Assembly (NCBI GenBank): GCA_037126765.1
Contig: JBBCBC010000016.1
Span: 14,248,728-14,312,727, forward strand
Direction of reading: 5' to 3'
Source: Stenogyne calaminthoides
Taxonomy: Eukaryota; Streptophyta; Magnoliopsida; Lamiales; Lamiaceae
DNA length: 64,000 nt
Part shown: positions 34,147-46,250 of the stretch, in pieces
How the letters are laid out: the number at the start of each line of letters is the position of its first letter
Numbering within the stretch: position 1 is the first letter of the stretch
The notes under the pieces: model-generated
Database searches by the model: none
The model's input: only the letters and a program-made list of their open reading frames with translations
What the model was told of the DNA's origin: nothing
Made by a program: the position numbers and the translations under genes

Positions 34147-34572
34147 CGGGGAGTATGTTCGGTACCATTAGTTTCACCAACTTTATATAATAATTCATAT
34201 TTTATTGCCACATGGAGATTTGAGGAGTGAAAGTACATGTGAAACACATATACAAGGCTGATATGATCACGTGGTGTCCATAATCAACAACGAGAATAAC
34301 ATCTTTTAACTCCAAATTAACAACGTTTGACCATTTGCTTGCTTTCGGAAAACACAATAAATTTTCGATAACTGCATTTGAGAAAAGTTTTAATAAGTTA
34401 TGGTATCTTCATTCTAACATATTTGAAAAAATAATAGGGGAAATTGTTGCCTTTACACTATTTCGCCGATGAGAAGTTTGCATTAGATCTATCATCTATG
34501 TGATGCATATAGAGATCGTATCATGCAAATTTTTTTATTCTACTAATTCATATTTTGTAGGGTTGATCTACA

Positions 34573-34741
34573 GTGAAACTTGTTCATAGTATAAAATTTA
34601 TACTGTCATACTTATCAATTGATATTATTATATTTATAAATTAAGATAATAGTAATTAAATATTAGGTACTAATTTATAAAAATAGTGATATCAGTTTAT
34701 AAGTATAGTGGTATGAGTTTCATATTATGAACAAATTTCAC
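34573..34741. mobile_element. Short TIR MITE, copy c
   Basis: This copy has the clearest termini: GTGAAACTTGTTCATAGTAT on the left and ATATTATGAACAAATTTCAC on the right, an almost perfect inverted repeat. It is about 169 bp, with no ORF. It is the same family as 33952-34146, 430 bp upstream. Confidence 0.75.
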
Positions 34742-36015
34742 GGGAGAATTTGTGTATTTTGTATTATACATTATATATGGAAGGAATAAGATTTTTTTTT
34801 TATTAAAGATATCCTATTTAAATTTCAAGAATGTATGAATTCGGTTACAAAGTGTTCTGGAAAAGTTAGCATATAAAAGGTGTAGGAAATGCATGATTTC
34901 CATAAATTCAAATTGAAGGGCACACCTAATTTAAAAATCATAAAAATTAGGAATTACAATTTATGACGGACCCGTGGGGACTCGTCCAGATCGGGCCGAT
35001 TATTTTAACATTTTGACAATTTCGGTACAGTGTTTGGGAAAACCGTAAAAAAAAAAAAAAAAAAACTAGGGACGATTTTTATAGACCGACCCCATTGCTC
35101 GACCCCGATATATATTGTGTATATATCTTTTTATATTTATGGATGTGTATATCTTAATATAAATTTGAATATTCTTGTGATTATTTGTGTTTTGTTTTTT
35201 TAAATTACATTTAAGTAAATAAATTTATAATGTAATTGGTTCTAAATAATATTATTATAATTTTAGGGAGATATATAACTTTAAAAATACAAAAATAAAA
35301 TAAAAATCAGTTTTTTTTTTTGGACAGGGTTAGGGAGACTCCATACCGCTAGGGGTGGGGTGTGGATCAAAAGAAAATCTATCGGAGTTCGAGTCGTAGT
35401 CGTGGACAGAAAATTTATGTTGGATTTAAGGATGGAGGAGGCATAAACCACCCTTTCCCCCCGCTTCGTTGACACTACTATCTAAATTCTACCCGCTAAT
35501 TCTATAATTTAACATACTGATGGAGATAAGATTGCATTTAATTATTTATTATAATTTATATTTTTCATAATTTTAGTGCTTTACTCATGTTTTAGTTAAT
35601 TGTTAGTGCATCGGGCTTTTAGGATTTAATGCCTAGAATCTTTTTTTTTTTTTTTAAAAATTATAAGTAGGAGTCTTAAGAACATTGTAAAAGAGCTTTT
35701 GATTATTAATGACATTGAGGTTTATCTCTTGTAAGGTTTAACTTTGTCCATAATATCTTCCCTGCATCAATTGATATCCAGAGGCATAATGATTATGTGG
35801 AGTTCATCAACGATGACACACGATTACGATATGGAGGAGGAATTTGATTTTCTTTGGTCTCAATTGGTTGCCGCCGCCGATGGAATTTTCGATATCTACC
35901 GCCAACGGGACGAACTTGTTGTCCTTGTAGTCCACCATCTCCAGTTCTAGCAGTCCTGGTTGCCGCAACAACAACGTTGTCACTGGATATGGATCCGACA
36001 ACCCCTATCACGCCG
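34742..36015. other. Intergenic sequence with homopolymer tracts
   Basis: It holds a 19-base A run (35047-35065) and T runs at 35310 and 35640. A 68-codon frame at 35744-35950 lies in a less AT-rich patch, but I cannot match it to a family. Confidence 0.4.
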
Positions 36016-36215
36016 CTAGGGGTGAGCACTATTCGATAAAAACTGAAAAATTGAGTCAAATCGAACCGAAATATAAATTCGGTTCGGTTAATTTGGTATT
36101 CGGCTTTGGTTTTCAATTTTAGATTTTTTTAATTTTCTATTTTGGCTTTGATTTTTAAGGTAAAGTTACTGAAAAATCGAAAACCAAACCGAAATAATAC
36201 ATTCTACATATGTAA
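36016..36215. mobile_element. hAT-like MITE remnant
   Basis: It starts TAGGGGTGAGCACTATTCG and carries the AACCGAAAT / TTCGGTTCGGTT inverted words that are common in plant hAT-type MITEs. The matching opposite terminus is unclear. It is related in style to 7494-7604. Confidence 0.4.
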
Positions 36216-36276
36216 TCCTATCTCAAGTTCATTTACTTATTTTCTAACATAACTAATACACTGTATATACAAAATA

Positions 36277-36950
36277 TGTTGGAATATAGAGGCACGTAAA
36301 CACGTAATACATGCCCAGCGGAAATTAACAGTTCACCACAACAAACACGTAGTTGCATAATTGAATACGTATAAACATAAAGAGAAACCTTACAGTAAAT
36401 TGTACGCATATTTCTCTACTATGGTATCCACGTAATCCCCAATCACGGACTTGCACGGATTTACCAGCGTTGAATCTCGAGATGAATTTGCTAGAAAAAT
36501 TCTAACTCTAGATTTTATGGAGAAAATATGAACAACCATATTATGAATTCCCAAGAGCTTGTATATATAGGAGAGACCCAACTTATATCTTAAGCTAACC
36601 TGATTTGGAAATAAAATCTCTTATCTTTATTTAAATAAATCTCTTCCTACATATATGTCATATCTCTACGATTTGTTTTCATATATATTAAATCCTACAA
36701 TAATATTTCATATATTATTATTGGGAATTCCCATTTAATTAAATTCAATTTTAATTAAACATTAATAATAATTAATTCCAAATTAGTCTATTATTAATTA
36801 ATTCTCCATAAATTAAATATTAAATCCAATTAAACATTTAATCAACCAACCATAATCCGTAAAAGGGAACTACTTGTTATGTGACTCATAGGCCCTCATA
36901 TATCGAGCGATTAGTCAAACTAACGGTCTTAATTGAACCGTGGACAATAA
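36277..36950 (-). repeat. Truncated LTR (3' side) of the degraded Copia element
   Basis: It aligns with 49930-50610, starting at TGTTGGAAT, and is shared through the CGAGCGATTAGTCAAACTAA block. It ends at GACAATAA, after which the homologous LTRs run on for about 900 bp more. Confidence 0.85.
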
Positions 36951-39900
36951 ACCTTCTTGAGGCTTCTGATACAGCAAAGTACTCAACTTCGGCTGTTGAA
37001 TCTGCGGTGGAGATGCTTGGAACTATTCCAACTGACCGCCTCATCATTGAGAGTGAAACGTAACCTACTGTGATTTGTAATCATCACAATTGGATTGGAA
37101 CTTGCGTCAGCATAACCAGTCACTACTAGTTCTGACTGTCCACCATAGACAAGGAAACATTCTTTAGTTCGTCTAAGATACTTCATAATGATCTTGATAG
37201 CAATCCAGTGAGACTCACCCGGATTTTGTTGGTATCTACTGGTGATGTTGATAGCGTAGAGCACATTTTGGCCTACTGCAAGTCATGCGTACATGATTGG
37301 CCCAATTACTTGTGCATATGGGGCATCTTTCAAGTGCTTGATATCAGCTTCGACAGAAGGACAATCCTTCTTTGATACATTTATCCCTTGATTTGCGTTC
37401 TCCATCGCAAAATGCTTCAATACCTTGTCTACATAGGTGGACTGTGACAACCTCAACATCTTCTTGGATCTATCCATGTGGATCTTGATCCCTAAGATGT
37501 AGCAAGCCTCACCAAGATCCTTCATCATGAAGGTCTTTGATAGCCAATCTTTTACCGACTGCATAAGAGGAATATTGTTTCCCATAATTAATATGTCATC
37601 GACATACACAACTATGAAAACAATATTTCTCCCACTTTGTTTACGATAAACACATGGATCTTCCGAATTCCTGATGAAGTCAAATGATTTGACAGCCTCA
37701 TCAAAACGGATATTCCAACTCCTAGAAGCTTGCTTCAATCCATAAATGGATCGTTTAAGCTAGTGTACTAGATTAGATATTAGCTTAGATATAAAACCTT
37801 CCAGTTAAGTCATAAAGACTTCCGTATCAATGTTTCCATTGAGGAAAGCTGTTTTGACATTCATTTGCCAAATCTCATAATCATAGTGTGCTGTTATCGC
37901 AAGTAAAATTCGAATGGACTTGATCTTTGCAACTGGTGAGAAGGTCTCATCATAGTCAATGCCTTTGCGTTGACTATAACCCTTCGCCACCATCATAGCT
38001 TTATAGGTTTGTAATTTTCCATTTGCATCAGTCTTACACTTGAAGACCCAATCGCACCGTATGGGTCTAACCCCTTTAGGCAACTCAACCAAGTCCCAGA
38101 TTTGATTGGTGTACATCGAGTCCATCTCGGATTTCATGGCTCCATGCCACTTCCCTAAATCAATATCTGATATTGCTTCAGAATAAGTATTAGGATCGTC
38201 CTTATCCAGTATGTCCATATTATCGAGTTCCTCCAAGAGGTAACCTAATGGGGGAATTTTGATTCCTAATTGACTTACGGACCTGTGGTTGTGCAGGCTG
38301 TACATTCTGATCGTGAAAATTTTGTGGTGCATCGATTTCATCAATGTCCGGAGAGTCCTCAAGAGCTACACTTTCAGATGCCTCTTGGGCGGGAGTTTGA
38401 ACTATGCTGTTCTCATTCAGTCCACTTGGAGGTTCTTGCATTAGCAAGCTTACTCCAATTACGCTCCCACTGGCAGAAAGACAATCACCTAGTGAAAGAA
38501 TCCCACCGTGAAAGTCTTGAATGCTCCCACTGATTCCTTGTCATGTTGCTTTGACAAGATATCAGTCTCTTTGTTAATTTGTGGTTCTTGAATTTCTTTA
38601 AGTTCTATCATCTTACGACCTTGTTCCTTAAAGACATAGTTTTCTTCGAGGAACTTGGTCTGCCTAGAAACAATCCCACAAAGTAACCCTTTTCACCTTT
38701 GGATTCCCACTTATCAGTAAGCATCTTTTTCACAATTACGGGGAAACCCCATGTTTATGTGTAAAAGTTGGCTTCTTGCCATACCATAGCTCATATGGTG
38801 TGTGCTCAACCGATTTAGATGGAACCCTATTCAAAATGTAGATTGAGGTTTGTAACGCGCATGCCCATAAGAATATCGGAAGAGAGGAAAACCTCATCAT
38901 GGACCTCACCATGTCCAACAAGGTTCGGTTTCTCCATTCGTACACACCGTTCATCTGAGGTGTTCCGGGAGGAGTTCATTGTGATTGGATTCCATGCAAC
39001 TTCAAGTAATCAGTGAATTCATGGCTAGGGTATTCACCTCCTCGATCTGATCGAAGAGTCTTAATACTCTTACCAAGGTGCTTCTCTACTTCAGCTTTAT
39101 ACTCTTTGAATTTCTCAAAAGATTCGGATTTGTGTTTCATAAGATACACATACTCGTATCTCGAGAAATCGTCAGTAAAAGTGATGAAGTAGCCAAAGTG
39201 ACCCCTAGCTAGAGTGGGCAATGATCCACATACATTGTTGTGGATCGACTCTAGAACTTCTTTGGCACACACCCCTTTCTCAGAAAAAAGGGTTTGTTGA
39301 TCATTTTGCCCATGACATAAGATTCACAATCTCCATAAGACTCACAGTCGAATGGGGTTAAGTAGTCTAACTTTCTTAACCTTGCAATTCTTTTCTCGTT
39401 TACATGATCAAGTCTACAATACCACAAGTAAGTCGGGTTTTCATGACTACTAAGTTTGAGTCTTTTATTTCGTATATTAAGAACATCATATCCACAATGC
39501 AACAATTATAAACCATTCAATAAAGGGGCATTCCTATGAACCACACCATTAAGCAAAAATAACAATTATTATTTGCAAAATGGAAGGAAAGATCCCTCAA
39601 TGTCTAACATAGGAACGTAAATAATATTGTGGGTAATAGAAGGAACAAAATAACAATTATTCTGTTCTAATCTAAAACCAGAGGATATGTCTAAGTCCCC
39701 ACGCGTTCAGCAACAACTCTTGCTTAGCTTCCACGTGTAAGACTACTTCACCCGCTCTAACTTCCCTAAGACACATGAGCCCCTTCACATTCGTACAAAT
39801 GTGTGAGCCACATCCGATATCTAATACCCAGCAGTTAGCGATATTCGTGGACATGTCTATCTTAATAACAAACATACATGTTCTAGTGCTAGAAGCACCC

Positions 39901-40000
39901 AAAGTCTTCTTTTCAGCAACCAGAATCTTACAGTCCTTCTTCCGGTGCCCTCTTCTACTCACAGTAGAGGTACACATCCTAGTCTACCCGCTTCTTCTTT
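36951..40000 (-). pseudogene. pol: pol of the degraded Copia element
   Basis: Reading the minus strand from 40000: protease VLDIGCGSHICTN (39977-39672, D-I-G instead of D-T-G) and GAG-pre-integrase LDHVNEKRIARLRKLDYL (39505-39251). Integrase follows with ITFTDDFSRYEYVYLMKHKS, LRSDRGGEYPSHEF (39272-38976) and MNGVYEWRNRTLLDMVRS (38954-38736), in which the catalytic Glu appears as Trp-flanked E in altered context. An acidic linker is followed by RT (38362-37805: GVRPIRCDWVFKCK, MVAKGYSQRKGIDYDETFSP, VKTAFLNG). YVDDILIMG (37738-37283) carries the catalytic Asp pair, and ARYQQNPGESHW leads into RNase H to 36951. Several frame changes and stops are needed. Confidence 0.88.
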
Positions 40001-40560
40001 TGAACACCATCTTAGTGCTAATGAACTCAAAAGTCTTGAGCACGTTGTGAAGTTCAAGCATGGTCGCATCCGTCGTATTCATATTGTTGTTCACAATGAA
40101 AATGTTGGTCCTTTAGCTCAATGCCTAAATTACCAAGTTTCTAAATTAGGCCTATCATCATTAGCACATGAGGTGACATTTTCTCTCCTTCAGCTAACAG
40201 GCATCTGAACATATCTCTCATCACTTCATAAATCTCATAACGAGATTCAGAATCAAAGAGATCCTTCAGATGCTTGAGCATCTAGAAGGGACCCATTTTC
40301 TCACGTTGCCTATGCAATTCGGGAGTCATGCTGAGCAACATCACACACTGAGCTTGGGAAGCATCCTCTTGATGCTTCTTCTGAGCTGCTACGTCAAACG
40401 TAGCTACCTCAGGGAACCAGCTTTAGGGGTAACTGGGATTGGCGTGTCCAACATGTACTCAATCTTTTCTTACCTTAGCACCAAACACATGTTTCGGTGC
40501 CAGTCCAGAAAATTTGGCCTAGCCAATTTTGTTTGTTTTCAAAACACATCTCAATAACAG
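40001..40560 (-). pseudogene. gag: gag region of the degraded Copia element
   Basis: No long frame survives. The DNA aligns with 54780-55470 of the sister copy, where a UBN2-type gag segment (LKHLKDLFDSESRSEIYEVM, CRLAKGEKISPHMLKMIGLI) can be read on the minus strand. Here stops interrupt the same text. Confidence 0.65.
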
Positions 40561-42283
40561 TTATACTTTTCAACGAACCAAGAGAAATAAAATAAAATGG
40601 AAATTAAACACATAATTTCTATGATCAATATTCAGCAATCAAAATAAACATGACCTTTTAAATTTATTTTGTCTCCATTATTTTCACATATTCAAATGCC
40701 TCATCGGAAGAATACTAATTTATATCCAATATAAATTATAATGGACTAGGATCCACATTCCTATTATTACAATATCTGCTTGGGCTGATTATTGCAATAA
40801 CAGAACCGGTAGGTTCCAAACCAATTGCAAAACTGCAACTCCTAGTTGATTGAACCAAGTTCAATTGGATGCCCCTTGACTTTCGTTTCCCTGCTTGGGC
40901 TGGTGAAACAAAGTCAAGTTGATTTATAACCATCAAGCGATGACACTTTGTGTCCTTATAAAAGTCCCGTTAGATGTAGATCCGAGCAAAAGACCTGGGC
41001 CTTAAATACTCATTGGAACGAAATTTTCGGTTTACTTTTAATCTTGATGGAAGACATCGTTCAATTTAATGAAAATCATATTTTAGTGAGGAACATTTTA
41101 AAGGCGGGATATTAATTGCTTAATCGAGATCCAACATGTTATTCTACATCACATTTAAGCAATTATTGGGCGTCGTCTACCCAAACATGATTTCATACGG
41201 ACTAACACTTATATGGGCGCCGCCTACCCAAATAATTAATACGGTCCAACAATTATTGGGCGCCGCCTACCCAAATAACTATAATGCGGACTATAAAAGC
41301 GTTAACGTAATTAAATATATAGGTTAACAAGTTGGATTTTAATAATCCTTTTAAAATCGAACTTTAAAATCCAATTTTAAATTCAATTCATGATTATTAA
41401 AATTAATAATTAATCCAATTAATTATAAAATAAAATCCAATTTTATTTTAGGTTTTAAAAATTAATCTTAATTAATTTAAAAAAACATATTTTAATTATT
41501 TGTTTGCAAAGGTTCAAGTGCAATTTCTAAAACTTTGCACGGAGAGGTCCTTTAGAAATCCAATTTGCAAGACGGTCCCTCCCTCATCACTTCCCGGAAA
41601 CCATCCATCAATCGGGACAACCGATATCAACAATTTCAACTTCAGTTCATCAAGAATAATCCAATTAATCGATTGAATAGTCAATATTGTTAAGATTCAT
41701 CATTCAATCCAATTAAAGAACGAAAGCAGTACACGGACGGGACCCAAAATAACAAAACCAGTAGCACGCAAACCTGGAAAACGACGAATCCCAGAAACAT
41801 CAAATTCCAGAAGTAATCAAAACCAGAAAATGCACGAAATCAGTATGAGCATCAAACGCAAACAAACATCAACCTAGAAACTAGAAACCAAAGAAAACAA
41901 ATCGGAAACCAGAAACTAGAAACCAGAAAAGCGAACGCGTCACATAAATCGAAGTCGAGGTCCGACGCGAGTCGCCATCGCCGCCTCATGCTTGCGGACG
42001 ATGCGCCTTCGTAACCGAGGGGTGGCGCATCATAATCGAGGGGTCACACGTAGAGTCGCGAACCCGAGCGAACTGGTTCCAAACCAAAATCGCAAAGAAG
42101 ACGATCGAATCGCCGGCGCGCCGCCACTGATTTGTGTCGATTCCGGTGGCGCACCGCCTCAACTCACGTCTAGGGGTTTACCGCCAAGAAAAAGTTGAAT
42201 AACAGAGGCGGAGCGAAGAAATTGATGGCAAAATCGCACGGCCCGAATAGCGAGCTCCCGCACGCGTCGCAAGGCTACGGAGC
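40561..42283 (-). other. Long 5' leader of the degraded Copia element
   Basis: Non-coding leader matching 55470-57336. It contains three spaced copies of GGGCGCCGCCTACCCAAA (41168-41185 as a variant, 41215-41232, 41258-41275), a long AT-rich part (41320-41500) and a GC-rich, CpG-rich end (41930-42280). Confidence 0.7.
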
Positions 42284-42452
42284 CTAGACGCACGTAAACA
42301 TGTAATACATGCGCAGCGGAAATTAACAGTTCACCAACAACGAACACGTAATTGCATAATTGAATACGTATAAACATAAAGAGAAAGCTTACAGTAAATC
42401 GTACGCATATTTCTCTACTATGATATTCATGTAATCCCCAAACACGTAATTG
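42284..42452 (-). repeat. Truncated LTR (5' side) of the degraded Copia element
   Basis: It shares CACGTAAACATGTAATACATG and ATTGAATACGTATAAACATAAAG with 36290-36400 in the same orientation. It is cut at 42452 where LINE sequence starts. Confidence 0.75.
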
Positions 42453-44070
42453 CAGCCATTGCGGATGCTGTTATCAGAAAGTTCAGTCGTTGGAAGGGAA
42501 TATGTTGTCACTGGTTGACTGTCGTTGTCTCATCAACACTATGATCGCCGACTATTTGGTTCACTTTATGATGATTTATAAGTGGCCCAAATCCATTCTC
42601 AACTGCCTCGAGGCAGCCATGCATAACTTCCTCTGGTCTGGTGATATAAACAAGCAAGGCTATCCCAGGGTTTCGTGGACACGAAGTTGTGCGCCACTCA
42701 ATAAATCCACGATGTTGTGCGCCACTCAATAAATCCACGATGTTGTGCGCCACTCAATAAGGGTGAGCTTGGTATCCGATCAATTTGACTTGCTTTTGGA
42801 AGGATAGTTGGCTAGGCTATCGCATAGTCGACAAACTTAGGTTGCCTCAAAACATGATCGCCGATTTGAATTGTGTTGTGGGGGATTACTATTATGATGA
42901 AACTTGGCACTTTACTCCACAGTTTTTGACCGCATGAATCAATATCAATTATCATCGTGGATATCCTTGGCGTTCAGATTCATGAAGAGGATGGTCGGAT
43001 CAGGCCGTCTTCATGCACGGGCAAGCTCACTTCACGATATGCTACGCTCCAGGCTCCTCCATATGTCGTGGTCTACTTGGTTGTGGTCACTTTTCATCCC
43101 TCAATGTAGTACCACCACTATTTGGGACAAGTTACCGACTACGGATGCGCTCATGAAAATAGGGTTGGCTGGCCCTTCTATTTGTCTGCTTTGTTTTTGT
43201 GCACTGCACATCATCTCCCGTATTCTTTCTCAATGCAACTTAACGCTCCATGTGTTCTCTGAAATTTGTCGTATTTTTAATACATCAATATGCTATGATC
43301 ATGGATTCCACGATATTTTCTTGCAGACTTACAACCAGAAATTCAGTAAGCAAATCAACAACGTTTGGCGTGTCACATTTATCACCACGGTTTGGGTGAT
43401 ATGGAATGCCAGGAATAGACGAATATTTGATGGGATGCTCCCAACCTACCATGGTTGTATGGTTATGATTTTATCCTTGGTGCGTGAGGCGGGGAGCTTC
43501 CAGCTGGGTTACTCGGACGGGTTGATCGACACGCTTATTTGACGCCGTAAGCGAGTTAAGGACTGTGTGAGCCAACCAACTCCACCCATAATTGTTCGAT
43601 GGTGTCCCCCGAGCCCGATGTGGGTAAAAGCTAATATTGATGGGAGCTCAGATAGTGGATGGTGTTATGTTGGTTTGGTGTTCTGTAATTGTGGGGTTTA
43701 TTTCATGGCAACTTTTTCCTGGTTCGTCGGACGAGGCCTATCGATAGACGTTGAATTAATGGTGGGGTTACACGCCATTTGGTTCGCACAAAAATGGTAA
43801 TGGACGAGGCTTTGGCTTGAATCAGATTCGACACTTTCGGTGAGGGTTTTTTTACAGAGTGATGGGACATAGATATCTTGGCGAGTTAGAGGATTGTGGG
43901 AATAGGTGCAACGATTCAGAAGTTCGATTACTATAAGAGTCACTCACATACACAGGGAAGAGAACCAAATAGCGAATCTGCTTATTAAATATAGACATAC
44001 GAACACTTGGACTAGTCAGTTTTCTAATTTTATCTCTCATAATTTGTAATCGGATATGAACAAGGATTAC
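42453..44070 (+). pseudogene. LINE ORF2 C-terminal half (plus strand)
   Basis: The RT C-terminal part reads FSRWKG, LSLVDCRCLINTMIADYLVHF, YKWPKSILNCLEAAMHNFLWSGD (42490-42680). A 28-bp triplication follows. Then zf-RVT at about 43010-43190 (SSLHDMLRSRL, STTTIWDKLPTTDALMKIGL, CLLC) and its continuation to 43542 (VWVIWNARNRRIFDG). RNase H begins at 43615 (MWVKANIDGSSDSG) with ELMVGLHAIWFAQ (Glu), then a stop, LWLESDS and a decayed end near 44040. The YxDD half is missing because the element is joined to the Copia LTR at 42452. It is the same LINE class as 22050-24186, in the opposite orientation. Confidence 0.85.
42686..42761. repeat. 28-bp unit present 2.7 times inside the LINE
   Basis: Units starting with GTTGTGCGCCACTCAATAAA begin at 42686, 42714 and 42742, exactly 28 bp apart and identical apart from the first bases. 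The sister reading CAPLNKG...GELGI shows that the extra copies are an expansion within this LINE copy, adding 56 bp and shifting the frame. Confidence 0.9.
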
Positions 44071-44263
44071 TTTCGTACTACGAAGTAATACTTTTTTCAG
44101 AGGAGTAATCGTTTTTCTGGACCGACATGTGGTTTTATGTCTCTAGGTTTTCTTTTTATCTTATAATAGTAGCTAGATTATATTTAGAATTTGAGGGTTA
44201 CAATTCTCGTTGATCTCTTGATTCCTCTCTCCAAAGAGATAATATCGAAGTCTTAAGGATTTA

Positions 44264-44480
44264 TTCTGAATTTTTGGTAGTATCGGGGTCTCAACGACTT
44301 ATTTTGGATTTTTCTACAATTTGGTAGTAGGGAATCGATTTTCTGAATTTTTGGTAGTACCGAAGTCTCAACAACTTATTCTGAATTTTTCCTACAATTT
44401 GATAGTAGGAAATTGATGAATTTATTTGTGACTTATTCCATCAAATCTAGAGTTTGACCTACAATTTGGTAGTAGGGAGG
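44264..44480. repeat. ~77-bp imperfect tandem repeat
   Basis: TTCTGAATTTTTGGTAGTA starts at 44264 and again at 44341. Each is followed by a GTCTCAACNACTTATT and TCTACAATTTGGTAGTAGG block, with a partial third unit to about 44480. No coding content. Confidence 0.75.
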
Positions 44481-46016
44481 CAATGGATTTGTTAGTAACT
44501 TATTCCATCTGATTTCTGGTCTTACCGAAACTCTATTTTTACTCTCCTATTTATAATAGATCAACGACTTAGAGAGCAAGAAAAAAATATTCTCAAATCT
44601 GGGAATAAGGAAAAGATAATCCAAATCTTGGAGAAAAGGGAAAGATAATCTCAAATCTTGGAGATATTATATTATATTTTTATCTTCAAAATTAGAATTA
44701 TAAAAAATATGTGACACTACTAAATTTAACAAAATTTAAGTGTCTCCAACCATCTCCTTCATCCCATCTCTGTAGATGCCGACCAAAAACAGTCTCTTAA
44801 TGTTAGTGAGGACCATGAACAATTCGAGAGAAAATTTTAATGAGATTTCATATTCCTTCCACTAATCCCATTTCTATAATATAGAAATCAATTCGAGAGG
44901 AAAAGTAATAATTTATTTCTCCAAATCTTGCTTCATCGTCGACGACTTCCTTGTGAAAAACTAAACTTCATTCCCAATTATTAGGTTTTAGAATGTTCTG
45001 ATTTTTGGAAGAGTGAAATTTGTTCTCCTGAGAGCCAGCTGGAGTAACTAGAACAAATTGAGAAAAAAAAAACATATACTTCAAAATGTTAATTATGATT
45101 TTTAATTGCTGCTGGTAGAATATGAAATAATTTTGGATTTATTTTTTATATGTGCGAAATGTTGATGCAAGAATCTGAAATATAATTCTGCAATACTTTT
45201 GGGGAAATCTTGAATTGTTTTTTCTGAAATTTGATCTCTATTATAGATTTTTCTTTGATCGAGCAGTTTTTTTAGGGATTGATGAAGTTCGTCTTGTTTT
45301 ATCAAAGTGTTTCTCTGACATTAGAGATTGTTAATTGCTAGCCGACGATTTGCAAAGACGGAATGGAGGAGATGGCGATTAGCAGGGAAATGACCGAATT
45401 GTGGAAATATTAAATCAGTATTTAATTTTTTTTACAGTTAATATATAATTTATTTTAGTTAACTCAATTGCTGAGATTCCAAAAATATGGGAAATCAAGA
45501 TAGGAAAAATTGCTGAAAAGTGCTAATTTTCAGGAGATATTGTTGACATATTTAATCTTATACTTACAAAATAATTATTTAGGATTATACGAGTGTCGCT
45601 GGTCAAATACCATGAACATATATACTATGGATACATAATTTTATTCGTGGTCAATCTAATTAATTAGCAATATAATTTGGGGAGGGCGTTAATTTAGGAG
45701 AATAGGCTTGGAGCACTAATTAATAACAAAATATCTAATTAGCTAACCAGTCAAATTTTTTTGTGTGTCCGTTAATTTAGGATAGTTGCTAACAAATTAA
45801 TTAATAACAAAATTTCCACCCACATTTTTAGTAATTTTGTATTTTAAAATTTTTAATTGTATGTCCTTGAAGCTAATTAATTTTTAGCCCAATTTTTTTT
45901 TTCAATTATCTGTTTTTTAATTATATGTTCTTTTATTTAATTTTTTTAGTAACAAAAGTTTAGCCCAAAGAAATTACATATTTGAAACTATTCTGCAACC
46001 CATAAAAAGTTCTGCA
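44481..46016. other. Intergenic AT-rich sequence
   Basis: No supported gene. Duplicated AAATCTTGGAGA words near 44620-44665. The last ~130 bp (45890-46016) belong to the repeat that continues on the far side of the next element at 62917. Confidence 0.45.
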
Positions 46017-46021
46017 CACCT

Positions 46022-46188
46022 TGTTAAGGTTAAAGAATAGATTATTCTAGATGATTAGTGAATATTATTTGTAGATCAATTAATTCCCTGTAATTAAGTA
46101 CTTACCATATATACTTGCACATATTGTAATTATTTATAGAAAGCAAGGATATGAGATCCCCCAATTGAGGTGATTACAATTATTGACA
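46022..46188 (+). repeat. 5' LTR, short-LTR Copia element
   Basis: It matches 62751-62916 with about ten visible differences. It starts TGTTAAGG and ends TTGACA, directly followed by the primer-binding site. Confidence 0.93.
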
Positions 46189-46199
46189 TGGTATCAAGT
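46189..46199 (+). promoter_or_regulatory. Primer-binding site (initiator Met-tRNA variant)
   Basis: TGGTATCAAGT lies immediately after the LTR end, matching TGGTATCA of the usual site. Confidence 0.75.
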
Positions 46200-46250
46200 C
46201 TAACACGGTCCCATCTCTTTCTCTATTCGGAATTTCGTCGGTCGCCGATC

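Larger units (their letters stand above)
36277..42452 (-). mobile_element. Degraded Ty1/Copia element, minus strand
   Basis: It is the same family as 49930-58922. The left LTR piece (36277-36950, the 3' LTR in element orientation) starts TGTTGGAATATAGAGGC. The right LTR piece (42284-42452) repeats the same LTR start. Between them, on the minus strand, lie RNase H, RT, integrase, protease, gag and a long leader. At 36950 the LTR jumps straight into RNase H, removing the rest of the LTR and the polypurine tract. At 42283 the leader jumps into the LTR, removing the primer site. The right side is cut against LINE sequence at 42453, so no target duplication can be recovered. Confidence 0.85.

Noticed and set aside
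35320..35480. Another SINE (GGAGTTCGAGTCG resembles box B near 35380)
   Set aside because: No box A at the right distance, no A tail and no duplication that I could confirm.
35744..35950. Start of a Harbinger transposase-derived or other host gene (acidic EEEFDFLWSQLV segment)
   Set aside because: Only about 40 residues look protein-like. No continuation in any frame and no splice signals.
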